A stretch of 64,000 nucleotides of DNA from Dyadobacter subterraneus (GTDB lineage Bacteria; Bacteroidota; Bacteroidia; Cytophagales; Spirosomataceae), in assembly GCF_015221875.1 (NCBI RefSeq), contig NZ_JACYGY010000001.1:1736001-1800000 (forward strand), read 5' to 3'. The position numbers and the translations under genes are program-made. Positions 35,594-45,458 of the stretch are shown here, piece after piece. The notes below the pieces were generated by a model. That model was given only the letters and a program-made list of their open reading frames with translations, was not told the origin of the DNA and made no database searches. Positions within the stretch are counted from its first letter, which is position 1. Each line of letters starts with the position of its first letter.

Positions 35594-35700
35594 CTAACTG
35601 TGACAGTTACTTAAATAAAGAATGGCTAATAAATAACTTTTTTCCTATTGACTTTGCTGCTGACAAAACCAACGACTTAGTGTGTCAGCTCTGGCGAAGC

Positions 35701-38700
35701 CTAGTTTTTTACAAATTTGTAATTTACCCGCTGCCCCTCAGGATTGATAAAATTCAAAATATACATCCCGGCAGGCAGCTGCCCAACCTGTATGCCATCG
35801 GCTGTATACCTGTCCGGCTTGCTGACCACTGTGCCAGAAAAGTTATAGATGGATAAATGGCTGATTGTGCCAGGATTTTTTACATCCAAAAACAGTTTTT
35901 CCGTAACAGGATTTGGATAGGGACTTATTTTAATGACCGGCTGGTCAAACAAAACGCTTCGAATCCTGCTGTAAGCAAATGTTCCGTCAAGATCCACCAT
36001 TTTAAGGCGATAAAGATTTTCTCCGGACAGAGGTCTGGTGTCTTTATATCCGTATTTTTTTAAAGATTTACTTTCCGAAATAGCCGTTACTGATCCGATC
36101 AGCTCCCAGTCAAGGCCTTTTGTACTTCTTTCAATTTCAAAATGAGAGCTGTTCGTTTCCAGCGAAGTGGTCCAGGAAAGTTCAGATACAGCCTCCTTTT
36201 TCAATACTTCAAAATTTACCAGTGTCACTGGCAAAGGATCATTGATTACTCTTAAAATGACAGTTCCGTTTGCATTACTATATGCGGTTTCCCATATTCT
36301 TGGCGAGACCGAAGGCAAATTAACCGTAGAAAAAGTACCGCTGCTGCTGGCAGCATCAATAATGGTAAATTCATCGCCCAAAACCGGAGTGTAACCGTTG
36401 ATAAGCGATACATTCAATATACCTGAGATGCTTAGCGCACCAGATATCAGAATTTTATCATAACCACTGCCAGCCGCTGTTCCGCCGATTTCAATATTGA
36501 TGGTGCCGTTATTGATAACATTTCCGCTGAAAGAAAGTAAACCAGCCGAATTTCCGGGAGCTATGGAGGCATTATTGGTAAAACTGTAAGTAGCGATCGT
36601 TCCGCTTCCCTTGATTGTTCCGGTGTTCGATAACGTACCAGAAACCGTTAAGGTACTTGCATTGGTGTTGATGGTTCCGGCACTGTTAAGATTTCCGGTA
36701 GTGGCATTAAAACCTGTTGGAAGATTGATCGTCTGGCCAGCCAGGATACTGACCGCAGCGGTATTGGAATTGGGAAAACTTGTTGCAGCGATCCAAAAAG
36801 AATTGTCCGGCGAAGACTCCCAGCTAGCCGTTTGATTCCAGTCGGCACTGATATTTTTAGTTCTGAAATAATTTGATGCAGTGGAGTTTTTATATATATC
36901 ATACGCGTTGGCAGAAGTGTAAGAGGCATTTACGGCTGGCTGTGTACCTGATATTCCTGTAAAATCGAGTCTGATTGTGCCGTTTCCGGTACCAGTGCCA
37001 ATGGTTATGGTATAGGTTGTACCTGATCCGGTGATGTCCGTAATTGCTGCACCGGTGACACCTGATGTAGTGACTGTAAAATCTGTTGCATCCAGGCCTG
37101 TGATACTGTTGGCAAAATTTACTGTATATGCCACAGAGCCTGCATTGGTTGGCGATGAGCCTACTTTTGTGATGGAGCTCACCGTTGTTTTGGTATAAAA
37201 ATCAACCTCATTTCCATAAGCCGTTCCAATCTGGTTGGTGGCGTAGGCCCGCACAAATATGCGCGTGCCGGACGGAAGTGAACCTACGGACTGGCTAAAA
37301 TTACCTGTTCCGGACCCAATACCGATTTTATTATTTAGAATTGTAGGTGTTGTCGAAGTATTCCACACGATTCCCCGGTCAGATACTGTGCTTCCGCCGT
37401 CACTACTTACATTTCCGCCCAAAGTGGCCGAATTGGTATTAAATACAGTCACGCCAGCCGTTGTAAGTGTAGGCGCTGCAGGCGCAGTTCTGGTTGTAAA
37501 AACAAGCTTTGTGCTGCTGGTTATACCCGCAAAAATTCTGCTATCTATATCCTTGAAAGCGCCTTTGTCAATCAGAACGTAATAACCTGTCGTTTCCTGA
37601 AAATCAGTAGCCAGATTAACCGTGATCGTAGCGGTGGAGCTTCCGCTAACCTGTGCGTCTGTGACAGGTATGGTGGCAAAAGTTGAATTATTCGAAACGC
37701 GTTTGATCACAATATTTTTACCCGAAACCGCCGTCACGGCCCTGTTAAAAGTTAGGGTGATATTGGCATCCGTTGAAACGCCGGTGGCTGCACTGACAGG
37801 AACTGAGCTGCTTAAAAGCGGCGGAGCATCTGACTGCACAAAAAGAATATTCTGATCCGTAGCGGTTCTGTAAGTTACAAAAACATCAACATCCTTATCA
37901 TTGTCCCAATCGGCCACAAATGCCTTTGTAGATGTCGAATAAAATGTTCCATTGTTGGGAATGTCGTTAAACGGGTTATTCGCTCCGGTTACGTCCGAGA
38001 AACTGCCGCTTCCGTTATTCTGCCAGAATTTCAGCGTGGTGACCGAATTGGAACTGGATGCCTGAATATCAATATCGCCATCCGCGTCAAAATCACCATA
38101 AATAAACTGGTTGTCCTGCACAATGGCAATATTTTTAAAAGGACTTGCATTGCCTGCTACTTCAACAAAGGTTCCGCCGTTATTCCGATAAAGAATGTTT
38201 TCTCCTGTTACGGCTGCTCCTATGCTGCGTTTGGTTACAAAAATGTCAGAATCTCCGTCATTATCCCAGTCTGCCACCCACGCAAATTGTGCACTTGTAT
38301 AAAATGCAGCAGCATTGCTTAAATTTCTGAAAGGGTTCCCTGCGCCTGTTACCTTTGTAAACTGTCCGCTGCCATTATTTTGCCAGAAGTCATTGTCTGC
38401 TGCTCCTGTCTGGTAGGAATGAATATCGATATCACCATCCGAGTCAAAATCACCGTAAATCAGCTGGTCATCACCTGATATGTGAATAGAATAAAAAGGG
38501 CTGCTGCTGCCAGAAATTTCCTGATAAACGCCGTTATTATTCTTATAAAAAATATTTTGACCCGACGACGATCTTTTGGTTACAAAAATGTCATCATCCC
38601 CATCATTATCCCAGTCGGCCACAAAGGCGTATTTTGCGCTGTGAAAAACCGCTTTTTCCGTAATGCCGTCAAAAGGATTGGCACTTCCTGTAACTTGTGA

Positions 38701-39471
38701 AAAACCACCGCTTCCATTATTTCGCCAAAATTGATTTTCTGACGCGCCCGAAAATGGGTACAAGTGTATGTCAATATCGCCGTCCGCGTCAAAATCGCCA
38801 TAAATCAGCTGGTCATCCGTAAAAATTTTCATTGCATCAAACGGACTGGCTGAGCCACTTAATTCTGAGAATTTCGGAATCAGAAGTCCTTTGAAATGGA
38901 TATATTTTAATACATGATCCTTGATAATGCGGCCTGCGACATATTCCAGGTCCCAGTTTCCGCCCTTTTGACCTGAGCCTGTATTGTCCACCGAGCCGGC
39001 CACGGAAATACCCAAAAGATCATGCAGTTTGTTTACAAAACTTTTTCCCGCCTCGCCAGCTGCCAGCTGACAGCTATATATTAAAAGCTCTGATTTCTCA
39101 GATTCCAGACTATTGCTAATCGCTTTCCAGAATCCATTGAATTTTTCCAGGTTTTGCTCATTGAGCTGCTGGCGACCTAAAACCAGATTTCCGCGCGTTC
39201 CGTGCGTGAGAATATGAAGGCGCCGCACGCCACGCAGGGAACTGATTTTATCTTGCAGGGCTAAAAAACCCGAATCCGTGTTTTCAGCAAGAATAACCAG
39301 CGCATCTTTCGCAGAAGAGTGCACCAGATCCTGATAGTTTTCCAGCGATTTGTCAATGATAACCACATCCTTGTGATGGGTATTATTGAAAAGATCAAAA
39401 GAAGAGAAAAACAGTAAATAACCGGCGATGATGCACGCAGCGGTCAGTAGAAAAGTAAAGGTTTTTTTCAT
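35701..39471 (-). CDS. T9SS-exported surface protein: DUF4347 + FG-GAP repeats + C-terminal sorting domain
   Basis: 1256 residues. Residues 1-~24 are a signal/anchor. Residues ~35-195 match DUF4347 (VVIIDKSLENYQDL; LHILTHGTRGNLVLG; LLIYSCQLAAGEAG). Residues ~200-560 hold three to four FG-GAP-like units of ~105 residues, each with two Ca-binding acidic loops (DFDADGDIDI and DWDNDGDDDI). Then Ig-like/invasin-type strands (TGVSTDANITLTFNRAV), a beta-helical stretch of short repeats, a LPVTLVNFEV module, and a type A T9SS sorting domain (YPNPVTEKLFLDV ... GMYILNFIN). It should be exported through the type IX system and attached to the surface or released. The C-terminal ~190 residues are paralogous to those of the 53759 gene. 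Function beyond adhesion or matrix binding is unknown. Confidence 0.92.
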   Translation of the reverse strand: MKKTFTFLLTAACIIAGYLLFFSSFDLFNNTHHKDVVIIDKSLENYQDLVHSSAKDALVILAENTDSGFLALQDKISSLRGVRRLHILTHGTRGNLVLGRQQLNEQNLEKFNGFWKAISNSLESEKSELLIYSCQLAAGEAGKSFVNKLHDLLGISVAGSVDNTGSGQKGGNWDLEYVAGRIIKDHVLKYIHFKGLLIPKFSELSGSASPFDAMKIFTDDQLIYGDFDADGDIDIHLYPFSGASENQFWRNNGSGGFSQVTGSANPFDGITEKAVFHSAKYAFVADWDNDGDDDIFVTKRSSSGQNIFYKNNNGVYQEISGSSSPFYSIHISGDDQLIYGDFDSDGDIDIHSYQTGAADNDFWQNNGSGQFTKVTGAGNPFRNLSNAAAFYTSAQFAWVADWDNDGDSDIFVTKRSIGAAVTGENILYRNNGGTFVEVAGNASPFKNIAIVQDNQFIYGDFDADGDIDIQASSSNSVTTLKFWQNNGSGSFSDVTGANNPFNDIPNNGTFYSTSTKAFVADWDNDKDVDVFVTYRTATDQNILFVQSDAPPLLSSSVPVSAATGVSTDANITLTFNRAVTAVSGKNIVIKRVSNNSTFATIPVTDAQVSGSSTATITVNLATDFQETTGYYVLIDKGAFKDIDSRIFAGITSSTKLVFTTRTAPAAPTLTTAGVTVFNTNSATLGGNVSSDGGSTVSDRGIVWNTSTTPTILNNKIGIGSGTGNFSQSVGSLPSGTRIFVRAYATNQIGTAYGNEVDFYTKTTVSSITKVGSSPTNAGSVAYTVNFANSITGLDATDFTVTTSGVTGAAITDITGSGTTYTITIGTGTGNGTIRLDFTGISGTQPAVNASYTSANAYDIYKNSTASNYFRTKNISADWNQTASWESSPDNSFWIAATSFPNSNTAAVSILAGQTINLPTGFNATTGNLNSAGTINTNASTLTVSGTLSNTGTIKGSGTIATYSFTNNASIAPGNSAGLLSFSGNVINNGTINIEIGGTAAGSGYDKILISGALSISGILNVSLINGYTPVLGDEFTIIDAASSSGTFSTVNLPSVSPRIWETAYSNANGTVILRVINDPLPVTLVNFEVLKKEAVSELSWTTSLETNSSHFEIERSTKGLDWELIGSVTAISESKSLKKYGYKDTRPLSGENLYRLKMVDLDGTFAYSRIRSVLFDQPVIKISPYPNPVTEKLFLDVKNPGTISHLSIYNFSGTVVSKPDRYTADGIQVGQLPAGMYILNFINPEGQRVNYKFVKN

Positions 39472-39647
39472 AACATTTCTTAAAGCAAAGACAAGATTTA
39501 CAGAGTGGTGAGAAATATTTCAATGTTGTCGGTAAAGAATTTTGGTATAATGTGAATAGTGCAATTCAGGTCAGAAGTCAGTAAAATCGCATTTCAGTGC
39601 TTAACACTGATCAGATAAAAGCGGAAGACCGCTTTAAACCAGCAGAT

Positions 39648-39830
39648 TTAATTTTCTGTCCTCTGTGGTGGCTTTGTGCTTTTTAAAAGGAAAAACACTG
39701 AGGCAATCGCTGCGGTCAGATATACAATGGCAAGGCCAGTATTTGCAAATTTCATTGTCTGAAAGTTAAATATCCAGTATGCCGAAACGCCCGGAATAAT
39801 GGCCAAAATGAGAAAAATGATTCTTTGCAT
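39648..39830 (-). CDS. Small two-helix membrane protein, unknown function
   Basis: 60 residues: two hydrophobic helices (IIFLILAIIPGVSAYWIF and LAIVYLTAAIASVFFLL) with a Lys-rich, Pro-containing tail. It has the size and pattern of small inner-membrane proteins found in Bacteroidota, but I do not recognise a family. Coding reality is supported by hydrophobic pattern and start codon only. Confidence 0.5.
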   Translation of the reverse strand: MQRIIFLILAIIPGVSAYWIFNFQTMKFANTGLAIVYLTAAIASVFFLLKSTKPPQRTEN

Positions 39831-40269
39831 ATTTTTAAAACTGTATTGTCTTACTTATTTATTCAAGCGTTATATGTGGTTGTTATTTTTATAATTAATC
39901 GTTTTACTGTTGTTTTTTAGATGTGTTTTTAAGCTTTATGACAGTAACTTTTCAAATCAAAATATATGTGCTGATCATAAAGCCCTTGCAGCAAAAAGAT
40001 CAATTTCTTTTATCTAAACTGCGAAGCTGAAATATTTTGGAAATCGGCAAGGCACAAGCAGATCATGCTGATTCATAGGCATATGTAGTACGCTGATTAA
40101 AGGGGTACAGAATTTTTTCGAAATCTATGTTTCCTTTTTTTACAAAACCGTAACATGCTGAATTATATTTATCTTTTTAAAAGTCCTACTTTTCTCGGCC
40201 TGATGGCTATGTGGGAAGGGGCGGTTTAACTTTACGGAAGAAGGAGACCAGCGGTTTTTTAAAATAAAA
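39831..40269. other. Intergenic region without recognisable gene
   Basis: About 440 AT-rich bases between the small membrane protein and the TetR terminator. No convincing open frame, promoter pair or repeat was found. Confidence 0.4.
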
Positions 40270-40299
40270 ATGCCGTTGAAACACGTGTTTCAACGGCAT
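40270..40299 (-). terminator. Perfect 30-base palindromic terminator of TetR gene
   Basis: The arms ATGCCGTTGAAACAC and GTGTTTCAACGGCAT form one continuous 30-base palindrome. On the minus strand it is followed by TTTTTATTTTAAAAAA, which fits an intrinsic terminator for the TetR gene that stops at 40341. The stem allows only a minimal loop, so a cruciform role cannot be excluded. Confidence 0.75.
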
Positions 40300-40340
40300 G
40301 CAGGTCATGTTTGCAAAATTCCTAACCAAGGCAGATTATA

Positions 40341-40970
40341 TCAGCTGCCAGCTTTTTCATAGGCCCAGTCTACCATCAGGTTTACGGCCTTTTGTACCTC
40401 TTTGATATCTTCGCTCTTATTGATATCAATTCCGCAAAACGTGCTGCCATTAACCTTGGCATTAAGCACAAGATAATAAATGCCCGGAACGATCACCGCC
40501 AGCAGCGCGCGGAAATTGACACCGGAATCTTTAAAATGCGGGTCCGATATACCAAGCATTTCTTCACCCAATCTTTCCCTTGAATCTGCAAGGCTGCGGG
40601 CAATAACATTGGGTTCGCTGATCTGCCAACGCATGATCTGCTGCATTTCCTTATTTTGAAAAAAATAGGCAATTTGACTTTCCAGAATGCTCTTGGCAAG
40701 CTCCCGGCCCGAATCGTGCCTGTTTGCTTCGAGCAGCGCATCAACATGATCTTCAAGAGATATCCAAAAATCTTTTTGAGAGAGGTACACCTTAAAAAGC
40801 TCCTGAACATTTCCAAAATATCTGTAAATCAAGGTTTTGCTCACGCCAGCCACATAGGCAATTCTGGATGCCTTTAAAGCTGAATAACCTTTGGTCATAA
40901 AAATTTCACCTGTCGCAGCGATTAGCTTTTTTTTAGTTTCCTCCTTGTCTTTTTTGTGTAAAATATCCAT
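40341..40970 (-). CDS. TetR/AcrR family transcriptional regulator
   Basis: 209 residues. The N-terminal HTH is typical: KKLIAATGEIFMTKGYSALKASRIAYVAGVSKTLIYRYFGNVQELF. The C-terminal ligand domain is all-helical and has no recognised family signature. TetR regulators usually repress a neighbouring operon, but no divergent gene abuts it: the next plus-strand gene is a lipoprotein 362 bases away. It has its own palindromic terminator. Confidence 0.9.
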   Translation of the reverse strand: MDILHKKDKEETKKKLIAATGEIFMTKGYSALKASRIAYVAGVSKTLIYRYFGNVQELFKVYLSQKDFWISLEDHVDALLEANRHDSGRELAKSILESQIAYFFQNKEMQQIMRWQISEPNVIARSLADSRERLGEEMLGISDPHFKDSGVNFRALLAVIVPGIYYLVLNAKVNGSTFCGIDINKSEDIKEVQKAVNLMVDWAYEKAGS

Positions 40971-41332
40971 TGAGTAAATATTTTTTATAGGAATAAAGTG
41001 GTGTTATCAGTATCAGCCCGGGACCAGAACTTTGGTATTTGTCAGCCAGCCACAGACTTGAAAAAAGATCAAATTAAGAATAACGCGGATTATTGTGTCT
41101 TCGAAAGCTTTGCTACCGGCGTATTTTACTCTACACAGACTCATTTATAAAACATCTTTTTAAAGTTGATAATATGATGAGGAGATATTTAAGGTTAATG
41201 CAGTTGAAAATTATTCCTGATAAAAATCATTTCTTTTTAAGTAAGAAGATCAGCATTTAAGCGACCGGATTTAGAGATTTTTGTAACAGGTTTTATGCTA
41301 ACCTGATTTATTCTCAACTAATCTTTAAACCA
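40971..41332. other. Divergent intergenic region upstream of TetR
   Basis: 362 bases holding the presumed promoters of the TetR gene (left) and the lipoprotein (right). No palindrome typical of a TetR operator was identified by eye. Confidence 0.4.
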
Positions 41333-41794
41333 GTGAAAACATATTGTTATATTCTATTTTTCTCCTGCGCGATAATGCTGATGTTCGCATGTAATTCCGG
41401 CCCTACACAGCATTCTGCGGTTAATATGAAAACATCAGATAAGGACAGCACCTTCAATATTTGTTATTCATCCGTGGTGAAGAAGGATACGGTTCTTTTA
41501 AATGCTTTGATGTTTGGAGATAGTGTCAAGGGAAGTTTGGGTTACAAACTTTATGAAAAAGATCACAGCAATGGTTCTTTGCTGGGAAAAATGTATGGTG
41601 ATACTTTGAAAGCAACCTGTACATTTATGGTCAAGGGTTCGGAGTCGATTCAGGAAGTGATTTTTCTTAAAAAGGATTCTTTGTTTGTGGAAGGCCTGGC
41701 CAACCGGAAAACAGAAAATGGGAAAATCGTATTTGCTGATTCTGAAAAACTGCATTTCGATGGAATTATTTTAAAGCAGGTGCCTTGTAAGTAA
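41333..41794 (+). CDS. Lipoprotein of unknown function
   Basis: 153 residues with GTG start. The lipobox LMFAC predicts lipidation of Cys20 after a signal peptide of 19 residues, so it is anchored to a membrane. The mature part (SVKGSLGYKLYEKDHSNGSLLGKMYGDTLKA) looks like a small beta-sheet domain and resembles a kind of Bacteroidota lipoprotein with no assigned role. It is followed by its own terminator. Confidence 0.75.
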   Translation: MKTYCYILFFSCAIMLMFACNSGPTQHSAVNMKTSDKDSTFNICYSSVVKKDTVLLNALMFGDSVKGSLGYKLYEKDHSNGSLLGKMYGDTLKATCTFMVKGSESIQEVIFLKKDSLFVEGLANRKTENGKIVFADSEKLHFDGIILKQVPCK

Positions 41795-41839
41795 TAGTAA
41801 AATAACGTCAGCAATAGAATATTTTTAAAGCTTATCATC

Positions 41840-41870
41840 AAGACTGCTCCGTTATATCGGGCAGTCTTTT
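41840..41870 (+). terminator. Terminator after lipoprotein gene
   Basis: AAGACTGC (41840-41847) and GCAGTCTT (41861-41868) form a hairpin with a 13-base loop (partly pairable), followed by TT and a T-rich run. It lies 46 bases past the stop codon. Confidence 0.7.
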
Positions 41871-42039
41871 GGGTTTTAAGTTTCAATAGAAACAAGAAAA
41901 CCGGCTTGAAAATGTTGTAGCAAAAATCATATTATCAGGATCGGATTACCATTTGAACGGTGGCGAAAAATTTTATTCAGTAGTTTAGTGTGCATTTTAA
42001 TAAAAATTGTCTTCTACCACAGACAAAATCATTAATCAC

Positions 42040-43041
42040 ATGAATATTGGAAGTCACTACAAATTAAAAACGTTTGTGCTCTGGACGCGCCGAACGATTT
42101 ATTGGCTGCTGCTTTGGGCAATCATTCCAACTTTACTTTTCAAATTGGCAGGTTTTACCTGGCTGACAATTCCATGGGTTCCTATCGCGCTGATCGGTAC
42201 GGCGACTTCCTTTATTGCGGGATTTAAAAATACGCAGACTTATAACCGTCTTTGGGAAGCGCGGCAGATCTGGGGCGGGATTGTCAATAGCAGCCGGACG
42301 CTCGGGATTATGGTTAAAGGTTATATCAGAACGCAGGATGACAGTCAAAAGGAAATTCATCAACAGATTATTTACCGCCATATCGCCTGGTTAACAGCTT
42401 TTCGCTTTCAATTACGAGAATCAAAATCCTGGGAAAATATTAAAACGAAAAGTTATAATATTGAATTCCAGGCTAATTATACGGTTGAGGAGTGGGAGAA
42501 AAATCTTGGAGATGAGTTAAAACCATTTTTATCGGAAGAAGAAATCAGTTATGTCCTGAGCACAAAAAATCGTGCAACCCAGATTATCGCACTACAATCT
42601 GATGCATTGAAGAAATTGAACGAAAGTGGAAATCTGGATAGCTTGTGTTATGTTGAACTGGAAAATATTTTGAAGGATCTGTATGATCATCAGGGAAAAA
42701 GCGAGCGTATTAAAAATTTTCCATACCCGCGTCAGTTTGCCAGTATCAATCTCTTTTTTATACGTTTGCTGGTGGCTTTAATTCCCTTTGGTTTGATGAA
42801 CGAATTTGCCAAATTGGGAGAATATGGTATCTGGCTAAATATTCCTTTCAGTGTTATTGTTTCCTGGGTTTTTACTTCTCTTGAACAGGTTGGAGAAAGT
42901 ACAGAAAATCCTTTTGAAGGCGGTCCGAATGATGTTCCGATAACATCAATGAGCCGGACTATTGAAATAGATCTGCGGGAAATGCTCGGTCAGAAAGATT
43001 TACCGGCGCCAATTGCTGCCAGAAATGAAATTTTGATGTAG
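42040..43041 (+). CDS. Bestrophin-family ion channel
   Basis: 333 residues from the ATG at 42040 (MNIGSHYKLKTFVLWTRRTIY); a TTG-initiated form would add 11 residues. Hydrophobic helices sit near the N-terminus (LLLWAIIPTLLFKLAGF) and in the C-terminal half (LLVALIPFGLM, FSVIVSWVFTSL). The sequence TATSFIAGFKNTQTYNRLWEARQIWG and the C-terminal ENPFEGGPNDVPITSMSRTIEIDLREML are strongly conserved in bacterial bestrophins (UPF0187). Family members form pentameric channels in the inner membrane; the bacterial homologue studied in Klebsiella is cation-selective. Faces a convergent peptidase gene across a shared terminator. Confidence 0.92.
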   Translation: MNIGSHYKLKTFVLWTRRTIYWLLLWAIIPTLLFKLAGFTWLTIPWVPIALIGTATSFIAGFKNTQTYNRLWEARQIWGGIVNSSRTLGIMVKGYIRTQDDSQKEIHQQIIYRHIAWLTAFRFQLRESKSWENIKTKSYNIEFQANYTVEEWEKNLGDELKPFLSEEEISYVLSTKNRATQIIALQSDALKKLNESGNLDSLCYVELENILKDLYDHQGKSERIKNFPYPRQFASINLFFIRLLVALIPFGLMNEFAKLGEYGIWLNIPFSVIVSWVFTSLEQVGESTENPFEGGPNDVPITSMSRTIEIDLREMLGQKDLPAPIAARNEILM

Positions 43042-43083
43042 TGGTCTAAGCGTGCTTTTTTTCAATAGTTATCATAAAAATAG

Positions 43084-43135
43084 AAAACAAAAACCCAGTT
43101 ATCTCGTCTGTTTGAGATAACTGGGTTTTTGTTTT
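43084..43135. terminator. 22-bp bidirectional terminator between bestrophin and S9 peptidase
   Basis: The left arm (43084-43105, core AAAAACCCAGTTATCTC) and right arm (43114-43135) are perfectly complementary over 22 base pairs with an 8-base loop. A-rich and T-rich flanks make it an intrinsic terminator in both directions, suiting the convergent genes. Confidence 0.9.
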
Positions 43136-43163
43136 TTATCAAATTGTATTTCAAATTTCTTCG

Positions 43164-45332
43164 CTATTTTTCTCCTACGTACCGTTCAAAAAATTCGTAA
43201 ATTCTTAGAATTCTGTCGATACGTTGACGTGGATTTCCGCTTCTGCTAAGCTCGTGCGTTCCGCCTGGCATACGTACATATTCCACATCACGACCAAGTA
43301 TTTTCAAGCTTTTGTATAACAATTCACTTTGAATAACACCTGTTCTCAAATCGTTTTCACCATGTTTGATCAAAAGTGGCGTATGAATATTTTCTACGAA
43401 AGTCTGAGGAGAATTGGCATCCATTACTTTTTTAATTTCTGTCTGCCAGGGATAACCTCCAAAGTAATTGGGTACAAGACTCCATGCATTTCCTTCGCCC
43501 ATAAACGTCGTCAATTCATACACTCCGCGTTGTGAATGTGCTGCTTTGAAACGGTTGTCGTGACCAACAATCCAGGCAGTCAGGTAACCGGCATAAGAAC
43601 CGCCTGTGATAACCTGACGAGCTGTATCTGCCCATGATTCTTTAACCGCCATACTTGCTGCTGCCAAAACATCTTCCGCCGGACCGGTTCCCCAATCCTG
43701 GAAATTAGCTTTCATGAAATCAAGCCCATAACCTCCTGATCCACGAGGATTTGCATAAACCACCCCGTATCCCTGCGCGCAAAAGAACTGTAACTCATGC
43801 CACATGGAAATTTCTCCCGGTCCCCACATGGCAGTAGGTCCGCCATGCATTTGTAATACCAACGGATATTTTTTACCAGCTTCGATTTTCGCCGGTTTCA
43901 TGATCCAGTATTCGACCGTCTGCCCTTTGGAGTTTTTCAGCGTATATTTTTCCGGATAGCTTAGCAATTTATCTTTGAGCCATTCAGTGTTATGACTGCT
44001 GCGTTTGACTTCTGCTTTCAAGCCAAGATCGGCCGTGTAAAGTTCAGAAGGATCAGCAACCTCCGTTTTGGAATAAACTATGGCAGTTGCAGAAATATCA
44101 AAACTGTTAATACCCGTGTCATAACCGGTTAGCTGATCAATTTTCTTGTTTGATAAAGTTAATTTGTAAACTGGAAAACCGCCATTGGAAGCTGCTGCAA
44201 AGTAAAGAGATTTGCTATCGGCAGTCCAGGTAAGGTTTGAAGCAATCCTGTCAAAGTTGGAAATGTAAGGTTTTGAACCTGATCCCAATGTTAATATTCC
44301 GATATGACCTTGATCCAGCGTGGCTGGTTTCACTGCCGCGATTGAAGTGATATAAGCCAAAGATTTGTTGTCTTTTGAAATTGTTGGCTGACTGAAACTG
44401 TAAGCAGGATCGCTCAGAAGAACGGATATTTTGCTTCCGTCGGCGTTCATGCTCATGATTCTGCTTGCCTTGCTGCGGTCGGGATGTTGCAGACTGTCAC
44501 CTTGTGTGACAAGAATAATCTTGTTATCAGGCGTCCAGATCGCTTGTCCATAGCTATAAAATCCTTTTGTAACCGGTTTTGCTTTTGCGCCTTCTTTTGG
44601 TTCGATCATGTAAAGATGCGTGAAAGTAAGCTCGGGCTGAGTTGTAGATTCTCCCTGAAAGTTAAGCCGGTTGATCACCTTGGCTTTTTTGTCCTCCACA
44701 TCTTTATCCAGATAAGCACGAATTTCCGCCAGGGTTCCATCCGGATTTGCCTTGATGGATTTATCTTTTTTTACAAAGTTATTATTTTGAAAACCAGGCT
44801 TTTCCATGGACCAGACTGGAACCGTTTTTCCAGGATTTAATACGGAGTCTTTCAACATTTCTCCCATCGAAAGACTGGTCGAAAACATGATTTTACTTCC
44901 ATCAGGAGACCATTTTGGATTAGAGGCACCATAGCTCAAATCTGATAGCTGCCAGGCTTCACCACCATTAACGGGAAGAATAAAGAGCTGCGTTTTGTCT
45001 TTAACTTTTCTGGAAAAAACGATTTTACTGCCGTCCGGAGACCATTCCGGAGCACTCGCACTTTCTGTGCCGTGTGTCAAAGCAACAGGTTCGTTTTTAT
45101 TTGTAAGATCAACCAGGTAAAGATGCGTGCGGTAATCGTATTCGAATGGAGAGTCGGGGAGAGGTTCAATAGTTAAAAGTGTGTAAATGGCTTGTTTTTC
45201 TGTCGGTGAGATAGCAATGTTGCCGACCTGCTTCACTTTTGTCAAATCACTGACTTTGATTTTTTCTTTTTGCTGCGCCTGAGCAAGTCCGGAAATGGAA
45301 AAGATCAGAAATAAAACATACAATTTCTTCAT
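43164..45332 (-). CDS. S9 family serine peptidase (acylaminoacyl/prolyl oligopeptidase type)
   Basis: 722 residues; signal peptide of ~19 residues (LFLIFSISGLAQAQ), so periplasmic or outer. Residues ~25-430 are a beta-propeller of WSPDG repeats (APEWSPDGSKIVFSRK; NPKWSPDGSKIMF). The C-terminal alpha/beta hydrolase has the nucleophile Ser in GGSYAGY (usual GGSYGGY, here Ala for Gly), Asp in HGENDLRT and His in GGTHEL. S9 peptidases of this kind degrade short peptides, releasing acyl-amino acids or dipeptides. Opposed to the bestrophin gene; the upstream neighbour is an EamA transporter on the same strand. Confidence 0.93.
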   Translation of the reverse strand: MKKLYVLFLIFSISGLAQAQQKEKIKVSDLTKVKQVGNIAISPTEKQAIYTLLTIEPLPDSPFEYDYRTHLYLVDLTNKNEPVALTHGTESASAPEWSPDGSKIVFSRKVKDKTQLFILPVNGGEAWQLSDLSYGASNPKWSPDGSKIMFSTSLSMGEMLKDSVLNPGKTVPVWSMEKPGFQNNNFVKKDKSIKANPDGTLAEIRAYLDKDVEDKKAKVINRLNFQGESTTQPELTFTHLYMIEPKEGAKAKPVTKGFYSYGQAIWTPDNKIILVTQGDSLQHPDRSKASRIMSMNADGSKISVLLSDPAYSFSQPTISKDNKSLAYITSIAAVKPATLDQGHIGILTLGSGSKPYISNFDRIASNLTWTADSKSLYFAAASNGGFPVYKLTLSNKKIDQLTGYDTGINSFDISATAIVYSKTEVADPSELYTADLGLKAEVKRSSHNTEWLKDKLLSYPEKYTLKNSKGQTVEYWIMKPAKIEAGKKYPLVLQMHGGPTAMWGPGEISMWHELQFFCAQGYGVVYANPRGSGGYGLDFMKANFQDWGTGPAEDVLAAASMAVKESWADTARQVITGGSYAGYLTAWIVGHDNRFKAAHSQRGVYELTTFMGEGNAWSLVPNYFGGYPWQTEIKKVMDANSPQTFVENIHTPLLIKHGENDLRTGVIQSELLYKSLKILGRDVEYVRMPGGTHELSRSGNPRQRIDRILRIYEFFERYVGEK

Positions 45333-45458
45333 AAGGTAGAATTTAAATAACGTATTATAGTAATCAGGAGTTAATGAAACAATTTAAGACAAATTGCGGG
45401 AAATCGATTAATAAAAAAACGGATATTGGCACTATTAATCCACTTCAAAGTTCGGGAA

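Noticed and set aside
37850..38860. DNA repeats resembling an array
   Set aside because: The repeated segments are ~300 bases long, diverged and in frame; they encode FG-GAP protein repeats, not CRISPR.
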